The notes below the pieces were generated by a model. That model was given only the letters and a program-made list of their open reading frames with translations, ran no database searches and was not told the origin of the DNA. DNA of 64,000 nucleotides from Streptomyces subrutilus (lineage in GTDB: Bacteria > Actinomycetota > Actinomycetes > Streptomycetales > Streptomycetaceae), in contig NZ_CP023701.1 of NCBI RefSeq assembly GCF_008704535.1, forward strand, positions 3,343,501 to 3,407,500, written 5' to 3'. The translations under genes were made by a program, and so were the position numbers. Position 1 is the first letter of the stretch, and each line of letters opens with the position of its first letter. Positions 15,032 through 25,288 of this stretch are shown here, piece after piece.

Positions 15032-17098
15032 TCAGCGGCCGTGGACGCCGACCTCGTTGAGCGAGTAGCCCCACTGGGTGCCGCGCTGCGTGGCGTGGAC
15101 GCGGACGTAGCGGGCCGGCGTCGCGGTGAACACGGCGGTGTCCAGGCCGCCGTCCCCGGTGGTGGTGGACCAGGCGGTCTGCCAGTTCGTGCCGTCGGTG
15201 GACAGCTCGATCCGGTAGGACTTGGCGTAGGCCCGTTCCCAGTCGAGGGTCACCCGCCCGACCGGCGTCGGCGCCCCGAGGTCGATGCGCAGCCACTGGT
15301 CGTCGCTCCAGTTGCTGGCCCAGCGGGTGCCGGTGTTGCCGTCGACCGCGCGGCCGGGGGCGTAGCTGGTGAACGGGTTCCACTCCGCGGAGCTGGCCGA
15401 GGCGGGGGCGCCCGCGGCGAGGTTCACGCCGGCCTTGTGCTTTTCGGAGGCCCCCCAGGTGCCGAGGTAGGACTCGGCGCCCTTGAAGAGGTCGTCCACG
15501 ACGCCCTGGCCGCCGGTGATCCGGATGTCCTCGATCCAGTCGGGGACCAGGCCGTAGTGCGAGGCGCCGTCGGTGTTGAGGTCCCAGGTGCGCTGCCCGG
15601 TGGTCTGCCGGTCGATGACCGAGCCGCCGTCGGTGCTGCGGAAGGGGTAGCGGACCGGGTTGGCGGTGTCCGCGCCCCGCGGGCCGGGCCAGCCGCCGAC
15701 GCCGTTCATGTCGGTGCCGTAGCCGTAGCCGACGCCGTACTTGTCGCGCAGGGCGTCGGTGCGCTTGGCCTCGGCGCTGAACGCCTCGGAGCCGTTCATG
15801 TACTGGGCCGCGAAACCGCCGAGCCGGTAGAGGCGCTCGGTCCACTCCAGGTCCATCCAGCTGTGCGAGGAGATGACGCCGGGGTAGGACTCGGCCTCCA
15901 GGATGTCGAAGGCCCGGCCTGCGGCCTTGACGCTCATGTGGTCGACTTCCAGCATCATCTTGCGTTTCGTCATGCCCCGTACGGCGTACTCCCCGAGCTC
16001 CGTGAGGCCGCGGGTGTTGCACTGGGCGTCGGCCGCGTAGGCGGGCACCGCGACGCCCGCGGGGAGCTGCTTCTCGGCGGCGGCGGCCGGGGCGAGGCCG
16101 ATGGGGTTGTCGTGCTGCGGGCCGGTGCACCGCTCGGTCTGCCAGAAGGTGCCGGTGGACAGGAACTGCCCCACGTTGATGGCGGTGCCCAGGGCGCCCT
16201 GGTCGAAGCGGACCCCGCACAGCGCGTTGTCGAACTTGTGGCAGAGGAACATGCTGCGCACGCCCAGCCCGTACAGCTCGTCGAGGCCGCGGTCGATGTC
16301 CTCCTTGCTGCACTGGGAGACGTCCAGGACCTGCTTGCAGCCGAACGGCTCGGAGGTCTCGACGCCGAGGACGACGGCCAGCTTGCCCTGTTCGATCACC
16401 TGGCGGGCCTGCTCGGAGCTGGTGACGATCCGGAACCAGCCCTTCCCGGGGCCGCCGAACATCGAGTCGACGTAGGCCTGCATGTCGTACGTCTTCTTCG
16501 CCTCCAGCCGGATGGCGGTCATCTCGTCGCAGCCGCGGTCCTTGAAGAAGTAGACCGAGCAGATCACGCCGTTGGTGACGAGGTCGTTGACGAGGACCCG
16601 CTGGCCGCCGCGCCAGGCCCGCTCCACCCAGGCGTAGTAGTTCTGCTGGTGGGTCAGCGAGTCGTGCGCGGGCCAGTCCTTGAAGGTCGGCCAGCCGTCG
16701 GGGTCGTGCCTGCCGTCCCCGCCGTTGGTGATGTAGTCGAAGACCGCGAGGGTCCCGTCCGGGTAGTGCTCGGGACAGTCCTTGAGGGCGTCGGCGACGC
16801 CCTGCTCGGAGAAGGGCTTGCCGCAGATGAGCCGGCCGCCGAAGCCCTCGTTCGACATCAGGTGGTCGTGGGCGTCGACGAAGCCGCGGACCCGGCCCTG
16901 GGCGTCGGTGCCCTTGAACGGCTCGCCGGTGACGTTGATCGCGGAGTCGGGCGCGGGCCGCGCGGTCGGGTTCCACCAGCCGGGGTCGGCTGCGGAGGAG
17001 GCGGGTGCGAGGCCGAGCAGCAGGGCCGTCACGGCGAGGCACAGCGCCAGCAGGCCGGCCGGGCGTGGCCTGCGGCGGGCGGGTCGGGTCATGGTCAT
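15032..17098 (-). CDS. Secreted M19-like dipeptidase/amidohydrolase with C-terminal F5/8 type C domain
   Basis: This protein of about 688 aa has a Sec-type signal peptide (basic MTMTRPARRRPRP, hydrophobic core, cleavage near SSAADPG). A metal-hydrolase barrel follows with FVDAHDHLMS near residue 73, VLGVETSEPFGC, MLEVDHMS and VISSHSWMD. These occur in the order expected of the metal ligands of membrane (M19) dipeptidases. The last 135 residues form a discoidin (F5/8 C, CBM32-like) domain. The enzyme is predicted to act outside the cell on a dipeptide, amide or glycan-linked substrate; specificity is unknown. Many cysteines suggest disulphides. The start is uncertain because no clear ribosome binding site is seen. 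Confidence 0.75.
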   Translation of the reverse strand: MTMTRPARRRPRPAGLLALCLAVTALLLGLAPASSAADPGWWNPTARPAPDSAINVTGEPFKGTDAQGRVRGFVDAHDHLMSNEGFGGRLICGKPFSEQGVADALKDCPEHYPDGTLAVFDYITNGGDGRHDPDGWPTFKDWPAHDSLTHQQNYYAWVERAWRGGQRVLVNDLVTNGVICSVYFFKDRGCDEMTAIRLEAKKTYDMQAYVDSMFGGPGKGWFRIVTSSEQARQVIEQGKLAVVLGVETSEPFGCKQVLDVSQCSKEDIDRGLDELYGLGVRSMFLCHKFDNALCGVRFDQGALGTAINVGQFLSTGTFWQTERCTGPQHDNPIGLAPAAAAEKQLPAGVAVPAYAADAQCNTRGLTELGEYAVRGMTKRKMMLEVDHMSVKAAGRAFDILEAESYPGVISSHSWMDLEWTERLYRLGGFAAQYMNGSEAFSAEAKRTDALRDKYGVGYGYGTDMNGVGGWPGPRGADTANPVRYPFRSTDGGSVIDRQTTGQRTWDLNTDGASHYGLVPDWIEDIRITGGQGVVDDLFKGAESYLGTWGASEKHKAGVNLAAGAPASASSAEWNPFTSYAPGRAVDGNTGTRWASNWSDDQWLRIDLGAPTPVGRVTLDWERAYAKSYRIELSTDGTNWQTAWSTTTGDGGLDTAVFTATPARYVRVHATQRGTQWGYSLNEVGVHGR

Positions 17099-17464
17099 CA
17101 CCCATGTCTTCGGTCGGCGTACGGCGGAGGGCGCGAGCGCGTACGGGACCGTCCGGGGACCCGGCCGACCCCGCCCAGGATTGTCATGCTCCGTGCAAAC
17201 GTTGCGTCGAGAATCGCTACTGCCGGGTACGGAGTCAAGGGTCCGGGACGGATGACCTGATGGACCGTCGGTTTTCTCCCCGACTGCGCCGTCCGCTGCG
17301 CCGCCGCGCCTGCGCCCCGACCCCGGCCCCGGGGTGCGCCCGCACCGGCGTCGGCCCGCCGCGTACGCGCCCGCGCCGCCCCGTCGTCCCGTACGCACGC
17401 GGCGGCCCCCGGTGCCGGGCACCGGGGGCCGCCGTGCGGTCCGTTTCGCGGGGGGCTCGTGCGC
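17099..17464. other. Intergenic region upstream of the dipeptidase-like gene
   Basis: This 366 bp gap carries the promoter side of the dipeptidase-like gene and, at its right end, the ccsB terminator hairpin (17401-17433). No gene was supported; the open frames are GC-rich shadows. Confidence 0.4.
17401..17433 (-). terminator. Terminator after ccsB
   Basis: Two 16-nt arms (17401-17416 and 17418-17433) are exact reverse complements around a single central base. It lies 32 bp beyond the ccsB stop. Confidence 0.7.
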
Positions 17465-18541
17465 TCAGACGCCCGCGTACGAGTGCTTGCCGGTGAGCAG
17501 GATGTTCACGCCGTAGTAGTTCCAGATCCAGCAGGCGAAGGCGAAGAGCGCGAGGTACGCGGCCTTGCGGCCCTTCCAGCCGGCCGTGGCGCGGGCGTGC
17601 AGGTAGCACGCGTAGGCCACCCAGGTCACGAACGACCAGACCTCCTTGGGGTCCCAGCCCCAGTAGCGGCCCCAGGCGTCGCCGGCCCAGATCGCGCCCG
17701 CGATGATCGTGAAGGTCCACAGCGGGAAGACGGCGGCGTTGATCCGGTACGAGAACTTGTCGAGCGAGGCCGCCGAGGGCAGCCGCTCCAGCACCGAGGT
17801 GGCGAACCGGCCCGGCTTCCCGCCGCCCGCCAGCTTGGCCTCGTAGGAGTCGCGGAAGAGGTAGAGGACCGCGCCGGCCGCTCCGATGTAGAAGACGGCG
17901 CCGCAGAAGATCGCGGTGGAGACGTGGATCCACAGCCAGTACGAGTGCAGCGCCGGGACCAGCTGGTCGCTGTCGGTGTACAGCCAGGTCACGGCGATGC
18001 CGAGGTCCAGCAGGACGGTGGTGACCAGGATCAGGCCGAGCCAGCGGACGTTCTTCTTCAGGGCCAGCAGGGCCAGGTACGCGCCGACGGCCACCGTGGA
18101 GAAGGTGATCGAGAACTCGTACATGTTGCCCCACGGGGCCCGCTGCACCGACGCCGCCCGGGCGACGACGCCGGAGGCCTCGATGAGGAAGGCGAGCACG
18201 GTCAGCGCGACCGCGATCCGCCCGTACAGGTCGCCCTTCTCGGTGCCGCCCGCCGCGCCGGGGCCGTCGGGGACGTCCCGGACGCCCGCGGCGGTGCGGG
18301 TGACCACCTGCGGCTTGTCGAGGACGGCGGTGCCGCCCTTGGACCGCGTCCGGACGACGGGCGCGGCGCTCCCGCCGCCGGTCAGCGCGGCGGCCGTACG
18401 GCCGACCTTGCTGCGGCTGCCGAACACCCATTCGGTGATGTGGGCGAAGAAGGCGAGCATGTAGACCGCCATCGACGCGTAGACCAGCTTGTTGCTGAGC
18501 TCGGCCAGACTCTCGTTGGTTGCGGCCGCGAGCAGCGTCAT
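17465..18541 (-). CDS. ccsB: System II cytochrome c maturation protein CcsB/CcsA family
   Basis: This 358-aa polytopic membrane protein handles haem in the ResB/CcsB (System II) cytochrome c synthetase. The haem-binding WWD-type motif WGRYWGWDPKEVWSF is near residue 288, and conserved His residues lie in periplasm-facing loops (for example LHSYWLWIHV). The ATG at 18541 has GAAGGAGAG upstream and overlaps the resB stop (ATGA). It is the last gene of the resA-ccdA-resB-ccsB run. Confidence 0.92.
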   Translation of the reverse strand: MTLLAAATNESLAELSNKLVYASMAVYMLAFFAHITEWVFGSRSKVGRTAAALTGGGSAAPVVRTRSKGGTAVLDKPQVVTRTAAGVRDVPDGPGAAGGTEKGDLYGRIAVALTVLAFLIEASGVVARAASVQRAPWGNMYEFSITFSTVAVGAYLALLALKKNVRWLGLILVTTVLLDLGIAVTWLYTDSDQLVPALHSYWLWIHVSTAIFCGAVFYIGAAGAVLYLFRDSYEAKLAGGGKPGRFATSVLERLPSAASLDKFSYRINAAVFPLWTFTIIAGAIWAGDAWGRYWGWDPKEVWSFVTWVAYACYLHARATAGWKGRKAAYLALFAFACWIWNYYGVNILLTGKHSYAGV

Positions 18542-20241
18542 CCGCGCTCTCCTTCTTCTTCGACAGGTGCGGGCGCCGACGGCGCCTGCTCGTGCAGGGC
18601 GCCGGCCAGGTCGGCCAGTTCCTGCGGGAGCCTGGCGGACTCGCTGCGTCCGAGGCCCGCCATCTCGACGACGGTCACGCCGTCCTCGCCGGCCACCGCG
18701 CGGACCCAGATCCGGCGGCGCTGGATGAACAGGGAGCCGGCCAGGCCGGCGATGGCCGCGATGGCGCCCGCGAGCGCCAGGCCGCTGCCGGGCTGGTGGG
18801 TGACGGAGAAGGTCGCCCACCGCTCGACGGACTCGAACTTCACGGTGCCGGCTCCGCCGGGCAGCGTCATCGTCTCACCGGGCAGCAGCATCTGCGCGAA
18901 CGGGTCGCCGTTGTCCTTCTTGAACTGCTGCATCTTGGTCGTGTCCAGCTGGTACACGTTCTGCAGCAGGCCGGAGTCCACGCCGAGGCTGCCGTGGAAC
19001 GCGTTGAGGGCGATCACCGGGAAGTCCGCGGCGGGGAACTGCGAGAGCATCGTGCCCTTGCCCTTGCCCGCGAAGGTCGGCACGAACTGGGCGGAGAAGC
19101 CGAGCTGCTCCTTCTCGCCCTTCGCGTTCCGGTAGCCGTCGGTGACCTTGATGGCGCCGGCCGAGGTGAGGTTGGCGTCCTGGGGCAGCATCGGCACGGC
19201 GTCGCGGAAGACGACCTTGCCGGTGGGGTCGGTCACCGAGATGACCGGCGCGTACCCGTGGCCCAGCAGGTAGACCTTGGAGCCGTCGACGTCGAGGGGC
19301 TTGTTGACCTCGATGTCGGCCTTGCGGGGGGCTCCGTGCGGGCCGTCGTAGTAGGTGATGTGCGCCTTGAAGTCGCGCGGGGTGCCCTTCTGCGGGCCGG
19401 TCTTCTGGTACGTGGCGTCGAACCGGTCCAGCGTGAAGCTGAAGGGCGGCAGGTCGTCGGGATCGAAGAAGCTGCCGCGCTTGAAGTCGTCGTACTGGGT
19501 CAGCGTGTTCGAGAAGCCGGAGCCGCGCAGGACGAGCTTGCCGCCCTCGTACTTGTAGAGCTTGCCCCAGGCGAAGGCGACCAGCATCACGATGAGCGTG
19601 ACGTGGAAGATCAGGTTCCCGGCCTCGCGGAGGTAGCCCTTCTCCGCGGCGACGTGGCCCGTGCCGGCCCGGGTGCGGAAGCGGCGGCGGCCGAGCAGGG
19701 TCCCGGCGTGCGCGAGGACCTCGTCGGGGGACTTCTCGGTGCGCCAGGTGGTGTGGGCGGGCAGCCGGTCCAGGCGCCGGGGGGCGACCGGCGGGCGGCC
19801 GCGGAGCTGGCCGACGAACTGCCAGGTGCGGGGCAGGATGCAGCCGATCAGCGACACGAAGAGCAGCAGGTAGATCGCGGAGAACCAGAACGACGTGTAG
19901 ACGTCGAAGAGCTGGAGCTTCTCGGCCACCGGCACCCAGAACTCGTGGGCGCGCTGCCACTGCGCGACCTTCATCGCGTCGACGTCGGTCTGCGGGATGA
20001 GGGAGCCGGGGATGGCGCCCAGGGAGAGCATGAAGAGCAGGATCAGCGCCACCCGCATCGAGGTGAGCTGCCGCCAGAACCAGCGGGCCCATCCGATCAC
20101 CCCGATGCCGACGGCGGCCGGCTCGGGGCCGTCCTCCAGCGGGGCGGTCGAGAGCTGGGCGCCGGCCGCGCCGAGCGCGGGCTCGGCGGGGTCCTCGGAC
20201 TGCTGCGGCGCCGCTTCGGGCGCCTTGTCTGTCGTACTCAT
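18538..20241 (-). CDS. resB: Cytochrome c biogenesis protein ResB
   Basis: This 567-aa partner of CcsB has several N-terminal membrane helices (about residues 60-220), a large extracytoplasmic domain with the family segments GSGFSNTLTQYDDFKRGSF and LGHGYAPVISVTDPTGKVVF, and a final helix near residue 515. The N-terminal 45 residues are acidic and low in complexity. It is in one coupled run with the other System II genes; its start lies 14 bp past the ccdA stop. Confidence 0.92.
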   Translation of the reverse strand: MSTTDKAPEAAPQQSEDPAEPALGAAGAQLSTAPLEDGPEPAAVGIGVIGWARWFWRQLTSMRVALILLFMLSLGAIPGSLIPQTDVDAMKVAQWQRAHEFWVPVAEKLQLFDVYTSFWFSAIYLLLFVSLIGCILPRTWQFVGQLRGRPPVAPRRLDRLPAHTTWRTEKSPDEVLAHAGTLLGRRRFRTRAGTGHVAAEKGYLREAGNLIFHVTLIVMLVAFAWGKLYKYEGGKLVLRGSGFSNTLTQYDDFKRGSFFDPDDLPPFSFTLDRFDATYQKTGPQKGTPRDFKAHITYYDGPHGAPRKADIEVNKPLDVDGSKVYLLGHGYAPVISVTDPTGKVVFRDAVPMLPQDANLTSAGAIKVTDGYRNAKGEKEQLGFSAQFVPTFAGKGKGTMLSQFPAADFPVIALNAFHGSLGVDSGLLQNVYQLDTTKMQQFKKDNGDPFAQMLLPGETMTLPGGAGTVKFESVERWATFSVTHQPGSGLALAGAIAAIAGLAGSLFIQRRRIWVRAVAGEDGVTVVEMAGLGRSESARLPQELADLAGALHEQAPSAPAPVEEEGERG

Positions 20242-20254
20242 GTGCGTTAAATCC

Positions 20255-21064
20255 TCAGATCCCCACCGTGACGCCTTGGGTCCAGCTCTGCATGTCGCTG
20301 ACGATGGTGTCCCAGATTCCTGTGACGAGCAGCAGGCCGGTGAGCACCAGCATGCCTCCGCCGATGCGCATCACCCACGCGTAGTGCCGCTTCACCCAGC
20401 CGAACGCGCCGAGCGCCTTGCGGAAGGCGACGGCCGCAAGGATGAAGGGAAGCCCGAGGCCCAGGCAGTAGGCGACGGTCAGCAGCGCCCCCCGGCCGGC
20501 GCTCGCCTGGTCCATCGAGAGGGTGGTGACGGCCGCGAGGGTCGGGCCCATGCAGGGGGTCCAGCCGACGCCGAAGAGGACGCCGAGCACGGGCGCGCCG
20601 ACCAGTCCGGCGGTCGGCTTCCGGTGGAAGCGGAACTCCCGCATCGTCAGACCGGGGATGGCCCCCATGAAGAACAGGCCGAGGACGATCACCAGGGCGC
20701 CCAGGACGCGCGAGATGACGGCCTTGCCGTCCTGGAGCGCCTCGCCGAAGTAGCCGAAGAGCGCGCCCGTGGAGACGAATACGGCGGTGAAGCCCGCGAT
20801 GAACAGGCTCGCGCCCGCCAGCATCCGGCCGCGCCGGGCCTCGGCGAGGTCCGCGCCGCTGATCCCGGTCACGTAGGACAGGTAGCCGGGGACCAGCGGG
20901 AGCACGCAGGGCGAGAAGAAGGAGACGAGCCCGGCGAGGACGGAGATGGGCAGCGCCAGCAGCAGCGCCCCGCCCAGGACGGTGGTGTTCACACCCGTCG
21001 GCTCGACGGCCAGGCTCGACCCGAGGTCGGAGGCGAGGAGGAGGTCGGGGACCACGGTCAGCAC
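20255..21064 (-). CDS. ccdA: Cytochrome c biogenesis protein CcdA (thiol:disulphide transporter)
   Basis: This 269-aa protein has about six membrane helices and passes reducing equivalents from cytoplasmic thioredoxin to ResA. The two redox cysteines are in FFSPCVLPLVPGYLSYV and GVGWTPCMGPTL, both typical. The GTG start at 21064 lies just beyond the resA stop (21069), so translation may be coupled. Confidence 0.93.
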   Translation of the reverse strand: MLTVVPDLLLASDLGSSLAVEPTGVNTTVLGGALLLALPISVLAGLVSFFSPCVLPLVPGYLSYVTGISGADLAEARRGRMLAGASLFIAGFTAVFVSTGALFGYFGEALQDGKAVISRVLGALVIVLGLFFMGAIPGLTMREFRFHRKPTAGLVGAPVLGVLFGVGWTPCMGPTLAAVTTLSMDQASAGRGALLTVAYCLGLGLPFILAAVAFRKALGAFGWVKRHYAWVMRIGGGMLVLTGLLLVTGIWDTIVSDMQSWTQGVTVGI

Positions 21065-21068
21065 CGGG

Positions 21069-21701
21069 TCACTGCTCCGCGAGCAGCGGGTCGATCATGG
21101 AGCGCAGCTGCACGTCGTTGATCGCGACCAGGGTGCGGGCGGCGATCCTGCCCTCCTTGTCGAGGACGATCGTGGAGGGGATGGCCTGCGGGTTGAGCGT
21201 GCCCTTGGGGAAGCGGAGCATCAGCTTGCCGTCCGGGTCGTAGAGGCTCGGGTAGGTGATCCCGTAGCTCTCCTCGAAGGCGCCGGCGTTCTGCCTGCTG
21301 TTGTCGCGGGTGTTGATCCCGACGAAGGCGACGTCCTTGCCTGCGTCGGCGAGCTCCTTGGAGACCTGCGCGAAGTACGGGGCCTCGCCGCGGCACGGCG
21401 GACACCAGGAGCCCCACACGTTGAGGACGACGACCTTGCCCTTGAGGGTGGTGGTGTCGAGGGTCTGGCCGTCGACGGTCTCGCCGTCGAGCTTGGGGGC
21501 CTCGCGGCGCTCGCCGCGCTCGACGGTGGAGATGCCGCCCTTGCCCGTGACGTAGTTGCCCCCGGAGTTGCCGGAGGAGCCACCGCCGTCCGACGAGGAG
21601 CAGGACGCCAGGGCCAGGACGCCGGCGGCGGTCACCGCGGTCAGCAGGGTGGCGCGGCCGCTGGTCGAGCGGCGGCGACGGGGGGCGCGGCTAAGGCTCA
21701 T
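21069..21701 (-). CDS. resA: Thioredoxin-like lipoprotein of cytochrome c maturation (ResA/TlpA type)
   Basis: This 210-aa protein has a lipoprotein signal (basic N-terminus, LLTAVTAAGVLALASC lipobox, Cys at about 34) and a TlpA-type thioredoxin fold. The active site WGSWCPPCRGEAPYF is near residue 98. It reduces apocytochrome c haem-binding cysteines outside the membrane. It is the first gene of the resA-ccdA-resB-ccsB run. Confidence 0.9.
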   Translation of the reverse strand: MSLSRAPRRRRSTSGRATLLTAVTAAGVLALASCSSSDGGGSSGNSGGNYVTGKGGISTVERGERREAPKLDGETVDGQTLDTTTLKGKVVVLNVWGSWCPPCRGEAPYFAQVSKELADAGKDVAFVGINTRDNSRQNAGAFEESYGITYPSLYDPDGKLMLRFPKGTLNPQAIPSTIVLDKEGRIAARTLVAINDVQLRSMIDPLLAEQ

Positions 21702-21767
21702 GTGAAAAGTTTCGCATGAGCGATCCGCCGATCTTCCGCACCCCCCGGCGGGCCGTCAATGCGCTGG

Positions 21768-23000
21768 TCAGACCGTTCCGAGGTGGGCGGCCCAGCCACC
21801 GATGGGCGCCTGGCCCGGCCCCAGGGTGCGCAGCTTGGCGAGCACGGCGGGGTCCTGCACGTCGAGCCAGTCGATGAACTGGCGGAAGGATACGAGCCGT
21901 ACGTCCTTTTTGTCCGCCATGCCCTTGAGCGCCTCCTCGACGGCGTCCATGTAGATGCCGCCGTTCCAGTCCTCGAAGTGGTTGCCGATGAAGAGCGGGG
22001 CCCGGTTGGTCTCGTAGGCCCGCCGGAAGCCGCCGAGGTAGGTGGCGGTGGCCTGGGAGCGCCAGCCCGGGTAGTTGGACGGGACGCCGCGGGTGCTGTT
22101 CTTCGACTGGTTGGCGAGGATGTTGTAGTCCATCGACAGCACCTCGAAGGAGTGCCCGGGAAACGGCAGGGACTGCAGCGGCAGGTCCCAGATCCCGTCC
22201 CTCTTCACCGGCCAGGCCTGGAGGCCGCCGGCCGAGCTGGCGTCGTAGCGCCAGCCGAGCGCACGGGCGGTGGGCAGCAGGGCCTCCTGGCCGAGCAGAC
22301 AGGGGGTGCGGGCCCCGATGAGCTCCTTGCCGTAGTCGAAGGGCAGCGGTTCGAGGTCGGTGAAGCCGGTGTTCGTGCGCCAGTTCGTGACGAACGACAC
22401 GGCCTGCTCGATCTCGCTGCGCCAGTCCTCCGGCGTCCACTTGCCGACGGAGCCGGAGCCGCCGCAGAAGTGCCCGTTGAAGTGGGTCCCCACCTCGTGG
22501 CCGTCGAGCCACGCCTGACGGACGTACGTGAGGGTGTTGCGGACGTTCTCGTCCTTGAGGTAGCCGATGTCCGAGGCCCCGACGGGGTTGTTCGGCGGCC
22601 GGTAGAGGCTCCGCTTCGCCTCGGGCAGCAGGTAGAGCCCGGAGAGGAAGAAGGTCATGGCCGCGCCGTGGTCCTTGGCTAGCTTGAGGAAGCGCGGGAA
22701 GAGGCCGTTGCCGACCTCTCCCGCGCCGTCCCAGCTGAAGACGACGAACTGCGGCGGGGTCTCGCCCGGCTGGAGGGGCACGGGCCGGTCCGGCTGGTGG
22801 GGCTGCGGGCCGGTGTCGGCCGTGGAGCCGTCACCGATGGGCCTGGCCTGCGGGGGGCTGCCGGCGCCGGGCTTCGTGGCGTTGCCGGGACCGTGGCTGC
22901 CCGGATCCGGGCCGCCGGAGCCGCCGCAGCCGGCGACACCGGCCGCCGCAGCGGCACCAAGTCCGAGTCCGAGCACTCCCCTTCGACTGAAGTCGCGCAT
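21768..23000 (-). CDS. Tat-exported lipoprotein, polysaccharide-deacetylase-like
   Basis: The N-terminus MRDFSRRGVLGLGLG has a twin-arginine motif and ends in a lipobox (AGVAGC, Cys at about 25), so the protein is folded before export and anchored on the outer face. A Pro/Gly-rich linker precedes a domain starting FVVFSWDGAGEV, with DGHEVGTHFNGHFCG and FIGNHFEDWNGG segments resembling a divergent NodB/deacetylase barrel. The start at 23000 has GAGGA seven bases upstream; ATGs at 23045 and 23057 are alternatives. Catalytic competence is uncertain. Confidence 0.7.
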   Translation of the reverse strand: MRDFSRRGVLGLGLGAAAAAGVAGCGGSGGPDPGSHGPGNATKPGAGSPPQARPIGDGSTADTGPQPHQPDRPVPLQPGETPPQFVVFSWDGAGEVGNGLFPRFLKLAKDHGAAMTFFLSGLYLLPEAKRSLYRPPNNPVGASDIGYLKDENVRNTLTYVRQAWLDGHEVGTHFNGHFCGGSGSVGKWTPEDWRSEIEQAVSFVTNWRTNTGFTDLEPLPFDYGKELIGARTPCLLGQEALLPTARALGWRYDASSAGGLQAWPVKRDGIWDLPLQSLPFPGHSFEVLSMDYNILANQSKNSTRGVPSNYPGWRSQATATYLGGFRRAYETNRAPLFIGNHFEDWNGGIYMDAVEEALKGMADKKDVRLVSFRQFIDWLDVQDPAVLAKLRTLGPGQAPIGGWAAHLGTV

Positions 23001-23140
23001 CTCACCGTCCTCGTCGTCACTCGCGAAGCGCATGTCCTTGGCCATATAAACGGACAATTCGATGACGCATGCGGTACTCGAACGGTGATTCCCGTGCGAC
23101 TTGTATTTATTTAGGTAAAGCTGTCACGCTATGTAACCGG

Positions 23141-23836
23141 TCAGGCGCCGAAGGCCTTCGACTTGCCCTTCACCGGCTTCGCCCCCGCCAGCAGGTGCGC
23201 CGGCACCAGGTCCCGGGCCGGCTCGCTGTAGCCCACCGACACCAGCGCGTCGCCGCGGTACGTGAAGGACGTCATCGAGGCCAGCGTGCACTGGCGGCGC
23301 CGCGGGTCGTGCCACAGCCGCCGCTTCTCCGCGAAGCTGCGCACGATCCAGATCGGCAGCTGGTGGCTGACCGCCACCGCCTCGTGGCCCCGGGCCGCGT
23401 CCCGCGCCGTCTCCAGCGCGCTCGTCATCCGCACCACCTGCTCGACGTACGGCTCGCCCCAGGACGGCTTGAACGGGTTGGTCAGGTGCTTCCAGTTGCC
23501 GGGCTTGCGCAGCGCGCCGTCGCCGACCCCGAAGGTCTTGCCCTCGAAGACGTTCTCCGCCTCCAGCAGCCGCGCGTCCGTCGCCAGGTCCAGCCCGTGC
23601 GCCTTCGCGATCGGCTCCGCCGTCTCCTGCGCCCGCTCCAGCGGCGAGGACACCACGTAGGTGATGTCCCGGTCCCGGAGGTGCTCGGCGACCCGGTCGG
23701 CCATCTGCCGTCCCAGATCGGAGAGGTGGTAGCCGTCGCGGCGCCCGTACAGGACCCCGTCCGGGTTGTGCACCTCGCCGTGGCGCACCAGGTGCACCAC
23801 GGTCAGCTCGGGCGTGGTGGTCTCGCTGCCGCTCAT
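23141..23836 (-). CDS. Histidine phosphatase family protein
   Basis: This 231-aa protein has the phosphohistidine motif LVRHGEVHN near residue 17, [15 protein letters not shown] near 65 and a second His in AVSHQLPIW. The ATG at 23836 overlaps the hemL stop by 4 bp (ATGA), so it is coupled to haem precursor synthesis. The substrate is unknown. The same pairing recurs in Streptomyces by recollection. Confidence 0.88.
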   Translation of the reverse strand: MSGSETTTPELTVVHLVRHGEVHNPDGVLYGRRDGYHLSDLGRQMADRVAEHLRDRDITYVVSSPLERAQETAEPIAKAHGLDLATDARLLEAENVFEGKTFGVGDGALRKPGNWKHLTNPFKPSWGEPYVEQVVRMTSALETARDAARGHEAVAVSHQLPIWIVRSFAEKRRLWHDPRRRQCTLASMTSFTYRGDALVSVGYSEPARDLVPAHLLAGAKPVKGKSKAFGA

Positions 23837-25155
23837 GCGGTGGCCTCCGCGGCGGCCCGGGCGGCGGCGGGCAGGGCCGCCGCGATCCGCTCGATCGCCT
23901 TCTCGTCGTGTGCGGTGGAAACGAACCAGGACTCGAACGCGGACGGCGGCAGGTAGACCCCCTGCGCCAGCATCGAGTGGAAGAAGCCGTTGAAGCGGAA
24001 GGCCTCCTGCTTCTTCGCGTCGTCGTAGTCGCGGACCTCGTCCTCGGTGAAGAAGACGGAGAACATGTTGGAGGCGGTCTGCAGCCGGTGCGCCACGCCC
24101 TCCTTGGCGAGCGCGGCCGTCACCAGCCCCTGGATCTCCTTCGACACCGCGTCGACCACGCCGTACGCGGCGTCGTCCAGCAGCCGCAGCTGCGCGAGGC
24201 CGGCGGCGGTGGCGATCGGGTTCCCGGACAGCGTGCCGGCCTGGTAGACCGGCCCGGCCGGCGCCAGGTGGCCCATGACGTCGGCGCAGCCGCCGAAGGC
24301 CGCGGCCGGGAAGCCGCCGCCCATGACCTTGCCGAAGGTCATCAGGTCGGGCCGGACCCCGTCCACGCCGTACCAGCCCGCGCGCGAGGTGCGGAAACCG
24401 GTCATCACCTCGTCGGAGATGTACAGCGCGCCGTTGTCCCGGCACAGGTCGGCGAGGCCCTGGTTGAAGCCCTCGGCCGGGGTCACCACGCCCATGTTGC
24501 CGGGCGCCGCCTCCGTGATCACGCAGGCGATCTCGCCGGGGTGCGCGGCGAACGCCGCCCGTACCGCGCCGAGGTCGTTGTAGGGGAGCACGATCGTGTC
24601 GCCGGCCTGCGCACCCGTCACGCCCGGGGTGTCGGGCAGCGCGAAGGTCGCCAGTCCGGAGCCGGCGGCGGCCAGCAGCGCGTCCACGTGGCCGTGGTAG
24701 CAGCCGGCGAACTTCACCACCTTCGCGCGGCCGGTGAAGCCGCGGGCCAGCCGGATCGCCGACATGGTCGCCTCGGTGCCGGAGGACACCAGCCGGACCT
24801 GCTCGACGGGCTCGATCCGCGCGACGATCTCCTCGGCGAGCGCGACCTCGCCCTCGCCGGGCGTGCCGAAGGACGTGCCGCGGGCGACGGCGGCCTGGAC
24901 GGCCTCGATCACCTCGGGGTGGGAGTGTCCGAGGATCATCGGCCCCCACGAGCAGACGAGGTCGACGTATTCACGCCCGTCGGCGTCCGTCAGGTACGGA
25001 CCGGTGCCGGACACCATGAACCGGGGCGTTCCGCCCACGGCCCGGAAGGCGCGCACCGGAGAGTTCACGCCGCCGGGGGTCACGAGGGACGCGCGCTCGA
25101 AGAGCGTCTGCGAAACTGGGGCTTCATACGGGTACGGGTAGCTCACACGAGCCAT
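23833..25155 (-). CDS. hemL: Glutamate-1-semialdehyde 2,1-aminomutase
   Basis: This 440-aa PLP enzyme converts glutamate-1-semialdehyde to 5-aminolaevulinate, the C5 route into haem. The N-terminal [14 protein letters not shown], the EVMTGFR segment and the PLP lysine in [18 protein letters not shown] are all characteristic. The other haem genes of the window (hemA, hemB, hemC, hemD) lie 18-25 kb away. Confidence 0.95.
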   Translation of the reverse strand: MARVSYPYPYEAPVSQTLFERASLVTPGGVNSPVRAFRAVGGTPRFMVSGTGPYLTDADGREYVDLVCSWGPMILGHSHPEVIEAVQAAVARGTSFGTPGEGEVALAEEIVARIEPVEQVRLVSSGTEATMSAIRLARGFTGRAKVVKFAGCYHGHVDALLAAAGSGLATFALPDTPGVTGAQAGDTIVLPYNDLGAVRAAFAAHPGEIACVITEAAPGNMGVVTPAEGFNQGLADLCRDNGALYISDEVMTGFRTSRAGWYGVDGVRPDLMTFGKVMGGGFPAAAFGGCADVMGHLAPAGPVYQAGTLSGNPIATAAGLAQLRLLDDAAYGVVDAVSKEIQGLVTAALAKEGVAHRLQTASNMFSVFFTEDEVRDYDDAKKQEAFRFNGFFHSMLAQGVYLPPSAFESWFVSTAHDEKAIERIAAALPAAARAAAEATA

Positions 25156-25288
25156 GGTCTCAGAGGCCGCGACTGACTTGCGGACGGGCGTTTCACCGCG
25201 CCGTCGCGGGGGAGGTCACTGCCATGATGATCAGGCTGCGTGGCGGGGGCCGCGGGGCCGGGGCAGGCAATACCAGTCGGGTGGAGAT

